Below are positions 1 to 5,948 of a stretch of 5,948 bases of DNA, piece by piece. Position numbers and translations under genes: made by a program. Below the pieces are notes generated by a model. The model had not been told where the DNA came from, made no database searches, and worked only from the letters and a program-made list of their open reading frames with translations. Source of the DNA: Chitinophagales bacterium. Its GTDB lineage: Bacteria; Bacteroidota; Bacteroidia; Chitinophagales; Chitinophagaceae. The stretch is from the NCBI GenBank assembly GCA_013297585.1, contig JAAFHG010000261.1:1-5948 (forward strand), read 5' to 3'. Numbering within the stretch: position 1 is the first letter of the stretch; every line of letters starts with the position of its first letter.

Positions 1-878
1 ACGACTTTGGTGCAGGAAAAACGCCTGCTCAAACTATTTCAGCGGTTTTAGGTGACTTTATTCGAAAAAATGATACAAGAGTAAAAAGAATAAAACAACA
101 AGGCGGTACTTATGCTTATTACTTAACAAAAAATGAACAGTATATACCTTTAGAAATTCTAACAGAAGAATTAGAAAAAGCACCTTTGATAACACAAAAA
201 AATGAAAGAAATAAAAATTACGAAGAAAGAGATTTGCATTTGCTTTTAAGCACTTACTTAAAAAACACAGGAATTTTCTCAAAAACGATTTTCCATGAAG
301 TTTCAACATATGGAAAAGACAGTAATCAAATTTGGACGCACCCTGACATGGTGGGAATAAAGTTCTTGAGTTTACAAACGAAAGCAAGCCAAAATTTTTT
401 GAAATCAATAAATAGTGCCGACACTTTCAAATTGTATTCTTATGAGCTTAAAAGAGAAATAAATAGTGATAGTGAATTAAAGAAAGCATTCTTTCAAGCA
501 GTTTCTAACTCGAGTTGGGCCAACTATGGGTATCTTGTAGCATTCGAATTTAGTGATTCTCTAATAGAAGAGATTGAACGTCTTAATCAATCTTTTGGCA
601 TCGGTGTAATAGAATTGAACTCTAACCCTTTCAGAAGTAAGATTTTATTTTCAGCAAAATTTAGAGACTTAGATTTCAAAACAATCGATAAGCTATGTAA
701 AATAAATAAAGACTTTGAAAAATTTATTGAACAAACTGAAAAGCTAATGACAGCAGAAGAACGATATTTTAAGTCGACTGAAAAAGAGTTGAATGAGTTT
801 TGTGATAGTTATTTATTGAATGACTCTGAAATCGAAAAATACTGCAACGATAAGTTTATTCCATTTGATCAAGAATAA
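1..878 (+). CDS. HrgA/COG2958-like protein: HARE-type winged helix plus PD-(D/E)XK nuclease-like domain (5' partial)
   Basis: The reading frame is open from position 3 to the stop at 876-878, giving 291 visible residues. No in-frame ATG lies in the first 110 codons, so the start is upstream of the window; a TTG at 186 is an internal codon, not a start. Residues 1-45 (GAGKTPAQTISAVLGDFIR, then a GGTYAYYL strand pair) resemble the end of a HARE-HTH winged helix, a DNA-binding module found with restriction enzymes. The second domain has HPD (Asp115), then a strand with ELK (Glu148, Lys150), matching the D...ExK core of PD-(D/E)XK nucleases. A helix with QAVSNSSWANYGYLVAFEF (about 165-183) follows, a stretch I recognise from HrgA/COG2958 proteins. 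Helicobacter hrgA can occupy the place of a restriction gene, so a restriction or defence role is plausible, but nuclease activity is inferred only. The C-terminal 70 residues are charged and helical. The gene is monocistronic at its 3' end, with a strong terminator 42 bp downstream. Confidence 0.8.
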   Translation, partial: DFGAGKTPAQTISAVLGDFIRKNDTRVKRIKQQGGTYAYYLTKNEQYIPLEILTEELEKAPLITQKNERNKNYEERDLHLLLSTYLKNTGIFSKTIFHEVSTYGKDSNQIWTHPDMVGIKFLSLQTKASQNFLKSINSADTFKLYSYELKREINSDSELKKAFFQAVSNSSWANYGYLVAFEFSDSLIEEIERLNQSFGIGVIELNSNPFRSKILFSAKFRDLDFKTIDKLCKINKDFEKFIEQTEKLMTAEERYFKSTEKELNEFCDSYLLNDSEIEKYCNDKFIPFDQE

Positions 879-920
879 TCAATATACAACTAATCTTTCA
901 TCTCGCCTATTCAAAAACTA

Positions 921-970
921 TTTAAAAAAAGAGCGTGCCTCGCAATTGCGAGGCACGCTCTTTTTTTAAA
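921..970. terminator. Bidirectional intrinsic terminator, perfect 50-nt palindrome
   Basis: The whole 50 nt equals its own reverse complement. As RNA it folds into a 23-bp stem with an AATT loop. The inner 13 bp are GC-rich (gagcgtgcctcgc and its complement) and the outer arm is an A7/T7 tract, so either strand yields a GC stem followed by a U-tract. It sits 42 bp after the HrgA-like stop codon and before the next + strand gene, so its evident job is to end the upstream transcript and insulate the exported-protein operon. No minus-strand gene nearby needs the reverse activity. Confidence 0.9.
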
Positions 971-1053
971 AATACGTACTACAGGGTATTGTTTGCCTTT
1001 TGTTTTAAATAGAATGTTGCTGTGTAAAAATCATTCACAAAAATTTACTACAC
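971..1053 (+). promoter_or_regulatory. Spacer expected to hold the promoter of the exported-protein operon
   Basis: A strong terminator ends at 970 and the next gene starts at 1054, so this 83-bp AT-rich spacer should contain that gene's promoter. The Bacteroidota vegetative consensus is TTG about 20 bp before TAnnTTTG. No exact match is present. The nearest are TATTGTTTG at 987-995 (one base too long) and TAGAATG at 1010-1016, neither with a convincing upstream element. The start codon is preceded by A/T-rich sequence without a Shine-Dalgarno motif, as is usual in this phylum. The promoter position is inferred from layout, not seen. Confidence 0.3.
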
Positions 1054-1767
1054 ATGAAGCCCCATCTATTATTTGCTACTTGTTTAATGATGCTTTCACT
1101 ACTTGCAAAAGCGCAAAACAAAAAAAATGCAGTAAAAAAATTCTCTTTAAAATTTAATACAGGTATGGTTTTCTCTAAGCCAGGCGACGAGCTTGGTACA
1201 GTAGCCACTAAAGGTAAAGCCATGCAGCTATTTACTAGTGCTGAAGCTGCATATCACATAAACTTTTCTAGTAAAACAAAATTTGGATTTAAAGTAGCTG
1301 GTGTGGTTGGTAGCGATTATGCGAACTTTTTGTCTAACGATAGAAGCACAGAACTAAAAGTTTCTGTTACCAATTTTAAAGCAAGAGTATATCCATTTGC
1401 TTACTGTGGCAGATTAGAAGATGGTTTAGAACAAGCATTACCGGGCAAAATGCCTTTTCTAATACAAATACCTGTATGGCTAGGCATATACTCTTCATTC
1501 AATAGCCTACATTTTGATTACGGTACTGCTAATGGCAGCATTTTAGAAACTGCATATAGCTCGCTGAGTTTTCAAGATGTTACTGTAAAACGCAATATGA
1601 TTTATTTTGGTTGGGGCTTTCAACCACAAATTTTCGAATCAGAATCTTGTACATGGGCAGCTAATGCAGTATTTGATTTTGGTAAATATTCATGGACCAA
1701 TGCGAACGGCAGAACCTCATCTTTTAAAACGAGCTATGTAGGCTTTGGTGTTCAATACCGTTTTTAA
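1054..1767 (+). CDS. Exported outer-membrane beta-barrel-like protein, function unknown
   Basis: A 237-aa protein of unrecognised function. Residues 1-20 form a Sec signal peptide (MK, hydrophobic LLFATCLMMLSLL, then A-K-A before Gln21), with likely cleavage by signal peptidase I after Ala20. The mature part lacks long hydrophobic helices and is full of short alternating aromatic/polar strands, for example KTKFGFKVAGVVGSDY, NMIYFGWGFQPQIF and TSYVGFGVQYRF. It ends in Tyr-Arg-Phe, and a terminal aromatic residue after an amphipathic strand is typical of outer-membrane barrels recognised by the BAM complex. About 215 mature residues would fit an 8- to 10-strand barrel. The ATG at 1054 is chosen because it directly precedes the signal peptide. 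The next gene starts 18 bp after the stop, which suggests co-transcription. A soluble periplasmic beta-protein is the alternative. Confidence 0.72.
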   Translation: MKPHLLFATCLMMLSLLAKAQNKKNAVKKFSLKFNTGMVFSKPGDELGTVATKGKAMQLFTSAEAAYHINFSSKTKFGFKVAGVVGSDYANFLSNDRSTELKVSVTNFKARVYPFAYCGRLEDGLEQALPGKMPFLIQIPVWLGIYSSFNSLHFDYGTANGSILETAYSSLSFQDVTVKRNMIYFGWGFQPQIFESESCTWAANAVFDFGKYSWTNANGRTSSFKTSYVGFGVQYRF

Positions 1768-1785
1768 TTTATAAATAGCAACACT

Positions 1786-3174
1786 ATGAATTGGAGATAT
1801 ATTATACTAGCTATCACCATTTGCGCAGCGCAAATAACTAACGCTCAAGAAAAAATAGCCCCAAAAGATTTTGGCTTAACAAACAATGTAAAACAGGTTG
1901 ATGAGGTTGAATACGAATACGATGCTAAAGACAAAGTATATAAAATAAAACAACAAAAAAACTATGTTTTTGATAAAGGCAAGCTTGTTTCTAGCTCGTA
2001 CAAAAGCACTGGTATTATATACATGGAAGGCGAAACAACCTTTACTTACAACAGCAATGGGCAACTTATAAGTAGCAGAGAAAAAAACAATCTTGGTGAC
2101 GAAACATACAACTACACTTACAATAATGGTAAGTTAATATTGAAGAAGAATATAAAAACAGCGTATCCTATAGAAACTGTTTTTGAATATAATGATAAAG
2201 GTTATCTATCGAAAGCAATAAAGAAAACTGGTAACGATTTATCGAATGTAAAAGTGTATAGCAACTATACGAATGCACAGTCTTACACGCTTTTAGAAAC
2301 AGTATATTGGAACAATAAAGTATCGTACACCACTACCATGCAGTATATATATGGCTTAAAAACATCTGCAACTACCGTGTATGCATCTTCTACCTCTTTA
2401 CCTAAAGAAAGTACTTTTAAATACAACGATAAAGGCCATTTAGTAGAAGAAATAAGCGGTAGTGGTACTTATACCAACGTGTACAAGTACGATGATAGAG
2501 GCAATGCGTTTAGGACAATGTATGGCGGCAGTAAAAACTCGCTATACAATATTGAAAACAGATTTCTATTCAGTAAGATTACCTATAACGATGGCTTAGC
2601 ACTTGGTATTGCTGCGTTTAACGAACAGTTTGTACAAGAGTTTGACAAGAAATCTGCGAGCTATGCTTATGAAAAAGATTTTAATACAACAAAGAAGATT
2701 GATTTAAACTTTTTAAACGACTTAGAAGATGAAGAAGATTACTTCTTAATACTTAAAACTGCCGAGAATAAATTTAAAGTAAAAACAGCATTTGGCACGT
2801 ACATTACCAATACTGTAAATGCATTAAAAGCCCCTAATGGCTTAGATCTTGTAATTTACGATTCGGTTACAAAAAAGACTGTGGTGAGATATAATTTTTA
2901 TGCTGCCAATACCGAAACAGAAAAGTGGCTAGAGGCAGATGAACTACCGACAACGGCATCTGGTTTATACTTTTTATTAAAAAATAATGGTAAAAATTTT
3001 TACATCATCAGTAAAGCAAATTACCTAAAGTCTACCACCTATAAAACCTTGCTTATACCAAACAGCGCTAGCGATTATAGCGTTACAATAGACAATCATA
3101 TAGATAAATATGTGATTAAAGATGTAAGCCACAAAAAAGATGACATTTTTTATCCGTTTGAAATTCTGAAATAA
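1786..3174 (+). CDS. Exported protein with RHS/YD-like repeats and an unknown C-terminal domain
   Basis: A 462-aa protein without a recognised specific function. Residues 1-20 are a signal peptide (MNWRYIILAITICAAQ, T-N-A before Gln21) with a signal peptidase I type site; there is no lipobox Cys, so it is not an obvious lipoprotein. Residues 59-244 contain repeated strands of the form [FY]-x-Y-[ND]-x-x-G-x-L, such as FTYNSNGQLISS (86), FEYNDKGYLSKA (133), FKYNDKGHLVEE (211) and YKYDDRGNAFRT (233). These resemble YD/RHS repeats, which build extended beta structures in secreted proteins. There are far too few for an RHS toxin cocoon, and no RHS core-end motif or toxin tip is visible. Residues 300-462 form a second Lys/Asp/Tyr-rich mixed region, starting with an acidic NDLEDEEDYF, which I cannot assign. 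It lies 18 bp after the barrel-like gene and probably shares its promoter; the pair may act together at the cell surface or in the periplasm. Confidence 0.75.
   Translation: MNWRYIILAITICAAQITNAQEKIAPKDFGLTNNVKQVDEVEYEYDAKDKVYKIKQQKNYVFDKGKLVSSSYKSTGIIYMEGETTFTYNSNGQLISSREKNNLGDETYNYTYNNGKLILKKNIKTAYPIETVFEYNDKGYLSKAIKKTGNDLSNVKVYSNYTNAQSYTLLETVYWNNKVSYTTTMQYIYGLKTSATTVYASSTSLPKESTFKYNDKGHLVEEISGSGTYTNVYKYDDRGNAFRTMYGGSKNSLYNIENRFLFSKITYNDGLALGIAAFNEQFVQEFDKKSASYAYEKDFNTTKKIDLNFLNDLEDEEDYFLILKTAENKFKVKTAFGTYITNTVNALKAPNGLDLVIYDSVTKKTVVRYNFYAANTETEKWLEADELPTTASGLYFLLKNNGKNFYIISKANYLKSTTYKTLLIPNSASDYSVTIDNHIDKYVIKDVSHKKDDIFYPFEILK
1960..2517 (+). repeat. YD/RHS-like protein repeat region
   Basis: This stretch encodes residues 59-244 of the exported protein. 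At least five copies of a short motif, [FY]-x-Y-[ND]-x-x-G-[KQYHN]-[LA], can be read, at about residues 59, 86, 110, 133, 211 and 233. The first four are spaced by 23-27 residues. The last two are 22 apart, after a gap of about 78 residues in which the motif has decayed. The repetition is at protein level; I see no long DNA-level identity between copies, so it is an old family trait and not a recent tandem duplication. Confidence 0.6.
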
Positions 3175-3223
3175 AACAGCGCATTTATAGAAAAACCAAT
3201 AGTCCAGATGCTTAATTAGAAAC

Positions 3224-3257
3224 GAAAAAAATGAATACTAGGGGTAGTATTCATTTT
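3224..3257 (-). terminator. Intrinsic terminator for the minus-strand two-component operon
   Basis: A perfect 13-bp stem is formed by 3228-3240 (aaaatgaatacta) and 3245-3257, with a four-base loop (gggg on the + strand). Read on the minus strand the stem ends in a run of seven T (the A-tract at 3224-3230), as expected of an intrinsic terminator for the response-regulator transcript, whose stop lies about 36 bp upstream. On the + strand the stem is followed by cacaaacc, a poor U-tract, so its main direction is minus. The stem is AT-rich and so weaker than the one at 921-970. Confidence 0.72.
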
Positions 3258-3260
3258 CAC

Positions 3261-3294
3261 AAACCATGGTAACAAATGTTATCATGGTTTTTTT
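3261..3294 (+). terminator. Intrinsic terminator for the plus-strand exported-protein operon
   Basis: Arms 3261-3273 (aaaccatggtaac) and 3278-3290 (gttatcatggttt) form a 13-bp stem with one G-U wobble and an AAAT loop. A run of seven T (3288-3294) follows on the + strand, so it ends the transcript of the gene stopping at 3174. The T-run overlaps the stop codon of the minus-strand response regulator (TAA at 3293-3295), so the two convergent genes are packed tightly. In the minus direction the tail after the stem is tttgtg, which is weak. Confidence 0.75.
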
Positions 3295-3934
3295 ATAAAA
3301 GCCTATGATCGGTTGCATATTTAAGCAATCCAATAACTGTATTAGTGTTTGTTTTTCTAAAAATATTTTTACGGTGTGTTTCTACAGTTCTTTCGCTTAT
3401 AAACAAGTGGTCAGCTATCTTTTTGTTTGAGAAATCTTTTGCAATGAGTTGTATTATTTCAAGTTCTCTTGTAGTAATATTTACAGCCATATTTTCTTTT
3501 TTTATGGCCGTGTAATGTTGTAGTTCTTTTAATACTTCATCGCTAAAATAAATGCCCCCACTAGCCACTTTATTAATGGCAGTAGCAAGTTCTACTTTAC
3601 CAATATTTTTAAGTACATAACCGTTAATATCTGCATCGTTAATCATTTCGCTTACCACATTACCTTGGCCGCTCATGCTTAAGGCAATAATTTTTATGCT
3701 GGCAAATTGTTCTCGTACTTTTTTAGCTAAAGCTTGCCCATCCATTTCTGGCATCATAATATCTGTGAGCAATACATCAACGTCTGTATTTTGTAATAGT
3801 GTTAATACTTGGATAGATGAGGTTGTGCTTACCACCACTTCAAAATTTGGGTAAGGTGTAAGCAATGCTTGAATACCATCAATTACAATTTGGTGGTCAT
3901 CAACAATGGCAATGCGAATTTTGGTTTCTTTCAT
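3293..3934 (-). CDS. NarL/FixJ-family response regulator (REC + LuxR HTH)
   Basis: A 213-aa cytoplasmic transcription regulator of normal length for the NarL family. The receiver domain (about 5-120) has the acidic pair Asp12-Asp13 (IVDDHQ), phospho-acceptor Asp58 in LLTDIMMPEMDG, the switch Ser86 (IIALS) and Lys109 (GYVLKN), so all phosphorylation residues are present. The LuxR-type helix-turn-helix occupies about 150-213: ITTRELEIIQLIA, then SNKKIADHLFISERTVETHRKN with the recognition helix, then TNTNTVIGLLKYA. The ATG at 3934 is chosen because the receiver's first strand begins at residue 6; a weak GAAAG lies just upstream. It starts 30 bp after the histidine kinase stop on the same strand, so the two are co-transcribed and should form a cognate pair. 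Phosphorylation at Asp58 is expected to promote dimerisation and DNA binding. Its target genes cannot be told from this window. Confidence 0.95.
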   Translation of the reverse strand: MKETKIRIAIVDDHQIVIDGIQALLTPYPNFEVVVSTTSSIQVLTLLQNTDVDVLLTDIMMPEMDGQALAKKVREQFASIKIIALSMSGQGNVVSEMINDADINGYVLKNIGKVELATAINKVASGGIYFSDEVLKELQHYTAIKKENMAVNITTRELEIIQLIAKDFSNKKIADHLFISERTVETHRKNIFRKTNTNTVIGLLKYATDHRLL

Positions 3935-3964
3935 AACGCTTTCAATGCATGAAAATACTATTAT

Positions 3965-5948
3965 TTAGCATTCTGCATGCAATACTACTAAGGTTCCTTT
4001 ACCTGGTTCTGTTTCCCATTCTACCGATCCCTTTAAAAAAGCCATCCTTGTTTCAATATTCTTTAACCCAATGCCTGTATTATTTTTAAGTACATTTTTA
4101 TCAAAACCAACACCATTGTCTTCAATAGTAATGCTAATACTAGTGCCATCTTTCACAATAGAAATATCTAGCAAAGTTGCCTGCGCATGTTTTATCACGT
4201 TGTTTACACACTCTTGTATTACTCTGTACAAAACAGCTTCTGCATTGCTATCTATTCGTTCATTTAAACCATCTGTGTAAAGGTTTATTTTTATCACATT
4301 GCTGTTTAAATTATCTAAAAACTCTCGTACAGCAGTAGCTAGTCCTGCTTTTAACAAAGCATTTGGCATCATGTTGTGGCTTACAGTTCTCACTTCTTTA
4401 CAGCCTTCATCTACAAGTGCCATTGCTTTTTCAAAAGCCAATTTTTGTGTTGGCGAAGCAAAGCTCAATTCATGTTCAATAGCACTTAAATTCATTTTTG
4501 CAGCACTCATAAGTTGCCCCACACCATCGTGCAAATCTGTTGCTATGCGTTTACGTTCTGTTTCTTCTGCTGCAAGTACAGCTCTTGTTGCTATGTCTTG
4601 CTGCTTTAATATCTCTTGCTGCAATTTGGCCTGTTGCTGTAACTTATATCTTCTGTAAAACGAGTAGCCTAAAAGCGCACCCATAAAGGTCAAAAGCAGC
4701 ATTACTATAATAAGAATATTTCTTCTATTAATTGTTAGCTTTTGGTTATTGAGTTCTAGATGTTGTATTTGCGATCGCTTATTGAGATTATTAATTCTAT
4801 CTTCTTTTTGCGTTGAGTCTAATTGATTTTTTAAAATGGTTTCATTTTGCGAAGCCAATGAAAAGCTATCGTTTAATAAGGCTAATCGCTGTTGCGAAAT
4901 TTGGTATAAACTAGCATTAATAGCTAGCTGTTGATTACTTATTTGAAGCGTTTTAATTGAGTCTGTTTTATTAAGAATATTTATTTGGTAATCCTTTTTC
5001 TCAGTCTCATACTTGGTTTGTAATTCTGTAACCTGTTTAGTTACTCTTTCACTAGATAACTTTTCGGTTATAGCTTGAAATTTAGTGCGATACTTTAAAG
5101 CACTTTCAAAATTACCAGTGGCTGAGTCTAATGAGGCTCTATGGTTATAAATTTCCCCATAGGTATAGCTATCAGCACCAAATTTTCCAGCTACTGCTTC
5201 TGCTTTTTCAAACCATTCTTGTGCCTCTTTATACTTTTTCTGTAAAGTAAGTGCATAGCCAATATTTTGCTGTATTAAAGGCACACCTGCTTGGGTTTGG
5301 TTTTCCTGTGCTATAGCCATAGCTAGCTTCAAATACACCACTGCAGAGTCATATTTAGCCACTCGAATATTTAAAGCACCTAGATTATTGTAACAAGCTT
5401 GTACCCCTCTTTTAAAATTGGACTTTGTAAAACTTTGCAAAGCTTGTTCTAGCAGTTGTATGCCTGTGGCATAATCGTTTTGGGTGATGTAAACATTTGC
5501 AATATTCAATTGTGTTATACCCATGTTTCTATAATCATTCGATTTAGTTGACCCTGCTAAACTTTGTGTGTAATATTTAATTGCGCCTGTATAATTTTTT
5601 ATATCAAAAAGTAGCCTACCTAAGTTATTGAAGGTACTTTCATTCTGATTATCAACACCTGCTTTGTGCTGTATTTCAAGCGATTTAATATAGTATTCAA
5701 TTGCTTTTTCTTTCTCACCTTTATCAGCATACACAAAACCTAATCTGTGATACACTGTGTTTAAACCAATGTCATCTTTTATCTTTTGCAACATCTTTTC
5801 TGCCTTCTCAAGTACAGTTATCGCATCGTTAAATTTTAACTGCAATGTGTATGCTTGACCAATACTACTTAAACATCTCGCTTGTTCTTTCTCATCTTTT
5901 AAATTCTGCCAAATACTATAAGCCTCATTTAATAAAGGCAATGCCTGT
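3965..5948 (-). CDS. TPR-containing sensor histidine kinase, HisKA_3/HATPase_c type (5' partial)
   Basis: A transmembrane sensor kinase cut by the right edge; the frame is open to the last base and the TTG at 5941 is an internal codon. Numbering from that codon, 658 residues are visible. Residues 1-290 are about seven tetratricopeptide repeats (for example FNNLGRLLFDIKNYTGAIKYY at 104, split by the window's convention but clear), likely periplasmic, as in related Bacteroidota kinases. Residues 300-405 are a Gln/Asn/Leu-rich coiled coil, 409-428 one transmembrane helix (ILIIVMLLLTFMGALLGY). The HisKA_3 helix has ERKRIATDLHDGVGQ with phospho-acceptor His471. The HATPase_c domain shows the N box ECVNNVIKHA (577), G1 DNGVGF (608) and G2 GIGL (623), all intact. 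The stimulus is unknown; TPRs suggest a protein or peptide partner. The response regulator follows 30 bp downstream. A signal peptide and the promoter should lie outside the window. Confidence 0.93.
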   Translation of the reverse strand, partial: QALPLLNEAYSIWQNLKDEKEQARCLSSIGQAYTLQLKFNDAITVLEKAEKMLQKIKDDIGLNTVYHRLGFVYADKGEKEKAIEYYIKSLEIQHKAGVDNQNESTFNNLGRLLFDIKNYTGAIKYYTQSLAGSTKSNDYRNMGITQLNIANVYITQNDYATGIQLLEQALQSFTKSNFKRGVQACYNNLGALNIRVAKYDSAVVYLKLAMAIAQENQTQAGVPLIQQNIGYALTLQKKYKEAQEWFEKAEAVAGKFGADSYTYGEIYNHRASLDSATGNFESALKYRTKFQAITEKLSSERVTKQVTELQTKYETEKKDYQINILNKTDSIKTLQISNQQLAINASLYQISQQRLALLNDSFSLASQNETILKNQLDSTQKEDRINNLNKRSQIQHLELNNQKLTINRRNILIIVMLLLTFMGALLGYSFYRRYKLQQQAKLQQEILKQQDIATRAVLAAEETERKRIATDLHDGVGQLMSAAKMNLSAIEHELSFASPTQKLAFEKAMALVDEGCKEVRTVSHNMMPNALLKAGLATAVREFLDNLNSNVIKINLYTDGLNERIDSNAEAVLYRVIQECVNNVIKHAQATLLDISIVKDGTSISITIEDNGVGFDKNVLKNNTGIGLKNIETRMAFLKGSVEWETEPGKGTLVVLHAEC

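Noticed and set aside
58..408. 116-codon minus-strand open frame with many Phe and Leu
   Set aside because: It is the antisense of the HrgA-like gene. The Phe/Leu richness mirrors Lys/Glu codons on the other strand, and the opposite frame has clear family motifs.
986..1016. Exact Bacteroidota promoter (TTG, about 20 bp, TAnnTTTG)
   Set aside because: Only near matches occur (TATTGTTTG at 987-995, TAGAATG at 1010-1016), without a properly spaced upstream element, so no precise promoter is claimed.
1054..1083. Cys10 in the barrel-like protein's leader as a possible lipoprotein site
   Set aside because: The Cys sits in the middle of the hydrophobic core with FAT before it, not a lipobox, and a normal A-K-A cleavage site follows at residue 20.
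1035..1223. 62-codon minus-strand open frame across the start of the barrel-like gene
   Set aside because: It overlaps the signal-peptide coding region on the other strand and has no motif or start context of its own.
1876..2064. 62-codon minus-strand open frame inside the YD-repeat gene
   Set aside because: Its hydrophobic look is the antisense of Lys/Tyr/Asp-rich coding sequence; there is no independent support.
1960..2517. An RHS polymorphic toxin
   Set aside because: Only about six short motifs are present in a 462-aa protein, with no RHS core-end motif, no recognisable toxin tip and no small immunity gene after it.
3224..3294. The paired hairpins as a small RNA gene or riboswitch
   Set aside because: They lie between the ends of convergent genes and each has a T-tract in the direction needed to end one operon, so terminators explain them.
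4071..4658. Two plus-strand open frames (69 and 119 codons) opposite the histidine kinase
   Set aside because: They lie antisense to the conserved HisKA_3 and HATPase_c region. Their Ser/Cys/Ala-rich translations match no family and reflect the kinase's codons.

Overview
The window looks like chromosomal DNA from an AT-rich member of the Bacteroidota, probably of the Chitinophagaceae/Sphingobacteriales type. The signs are a periplasmic-TPR histidine kinase next to a NarL-type regulator, exported proteins cleaved before Gln after A-x-A or T-x-A, a beta-barrel-like protein ending in Tyr-Arg-Phe, and no clear Shine-Dalgarno sequences. This placement is inferred from protein style, not from a marker gene.

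Layout. Positions 1-878 (+) hold the 3' part of a gene for an HrgA/COG2958-like protein: a HARE-type winged-helix remnant followed by a PD-(D/E)XK nuclease-like domain. Its true start lies left of the window. It is closed by a perfect 50-nt palindrome (921-970) that acts as a very strong bidirectional terminator. Positions 1054-3174 (+) hold two exported proteins of unknown function, 18 bp apart and probably one operon: a 237-aa outer-membrane beta-barrel candidate and a 462-aa protein with RHS/YD-like repeats. Positions 3175-3292 are a convergent intergenic region with two hairpins whose T-tracts point outward, one for each strand. Positions 3293-5948 (-) hold a two-component system: a TPR/coiled-coil/transmembrane histidine kinase (5' end outside the window) followed 30 bp later by its LuxR/NarL-family response regulator.

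How the parts work together. The kinase and regulator almost certainly form one phosphorelay, with all key residues present. The two exported proteins probably share a transcript and a location at the cell envelope. Nothing in the sequence shows that the regulator controls them. The HrgA-like gene is a separate unit and is the only candidate for a defence or restriction-related function. No rRNA, tRNA, CRISPR array, insertion sequence or integrase was seen. No clearly new multi-gene system is evident; the most notable items are the HrgA-like nuclease candidate, the perfect palindrome and the in-phase duplication in the kinase's coiled coil.
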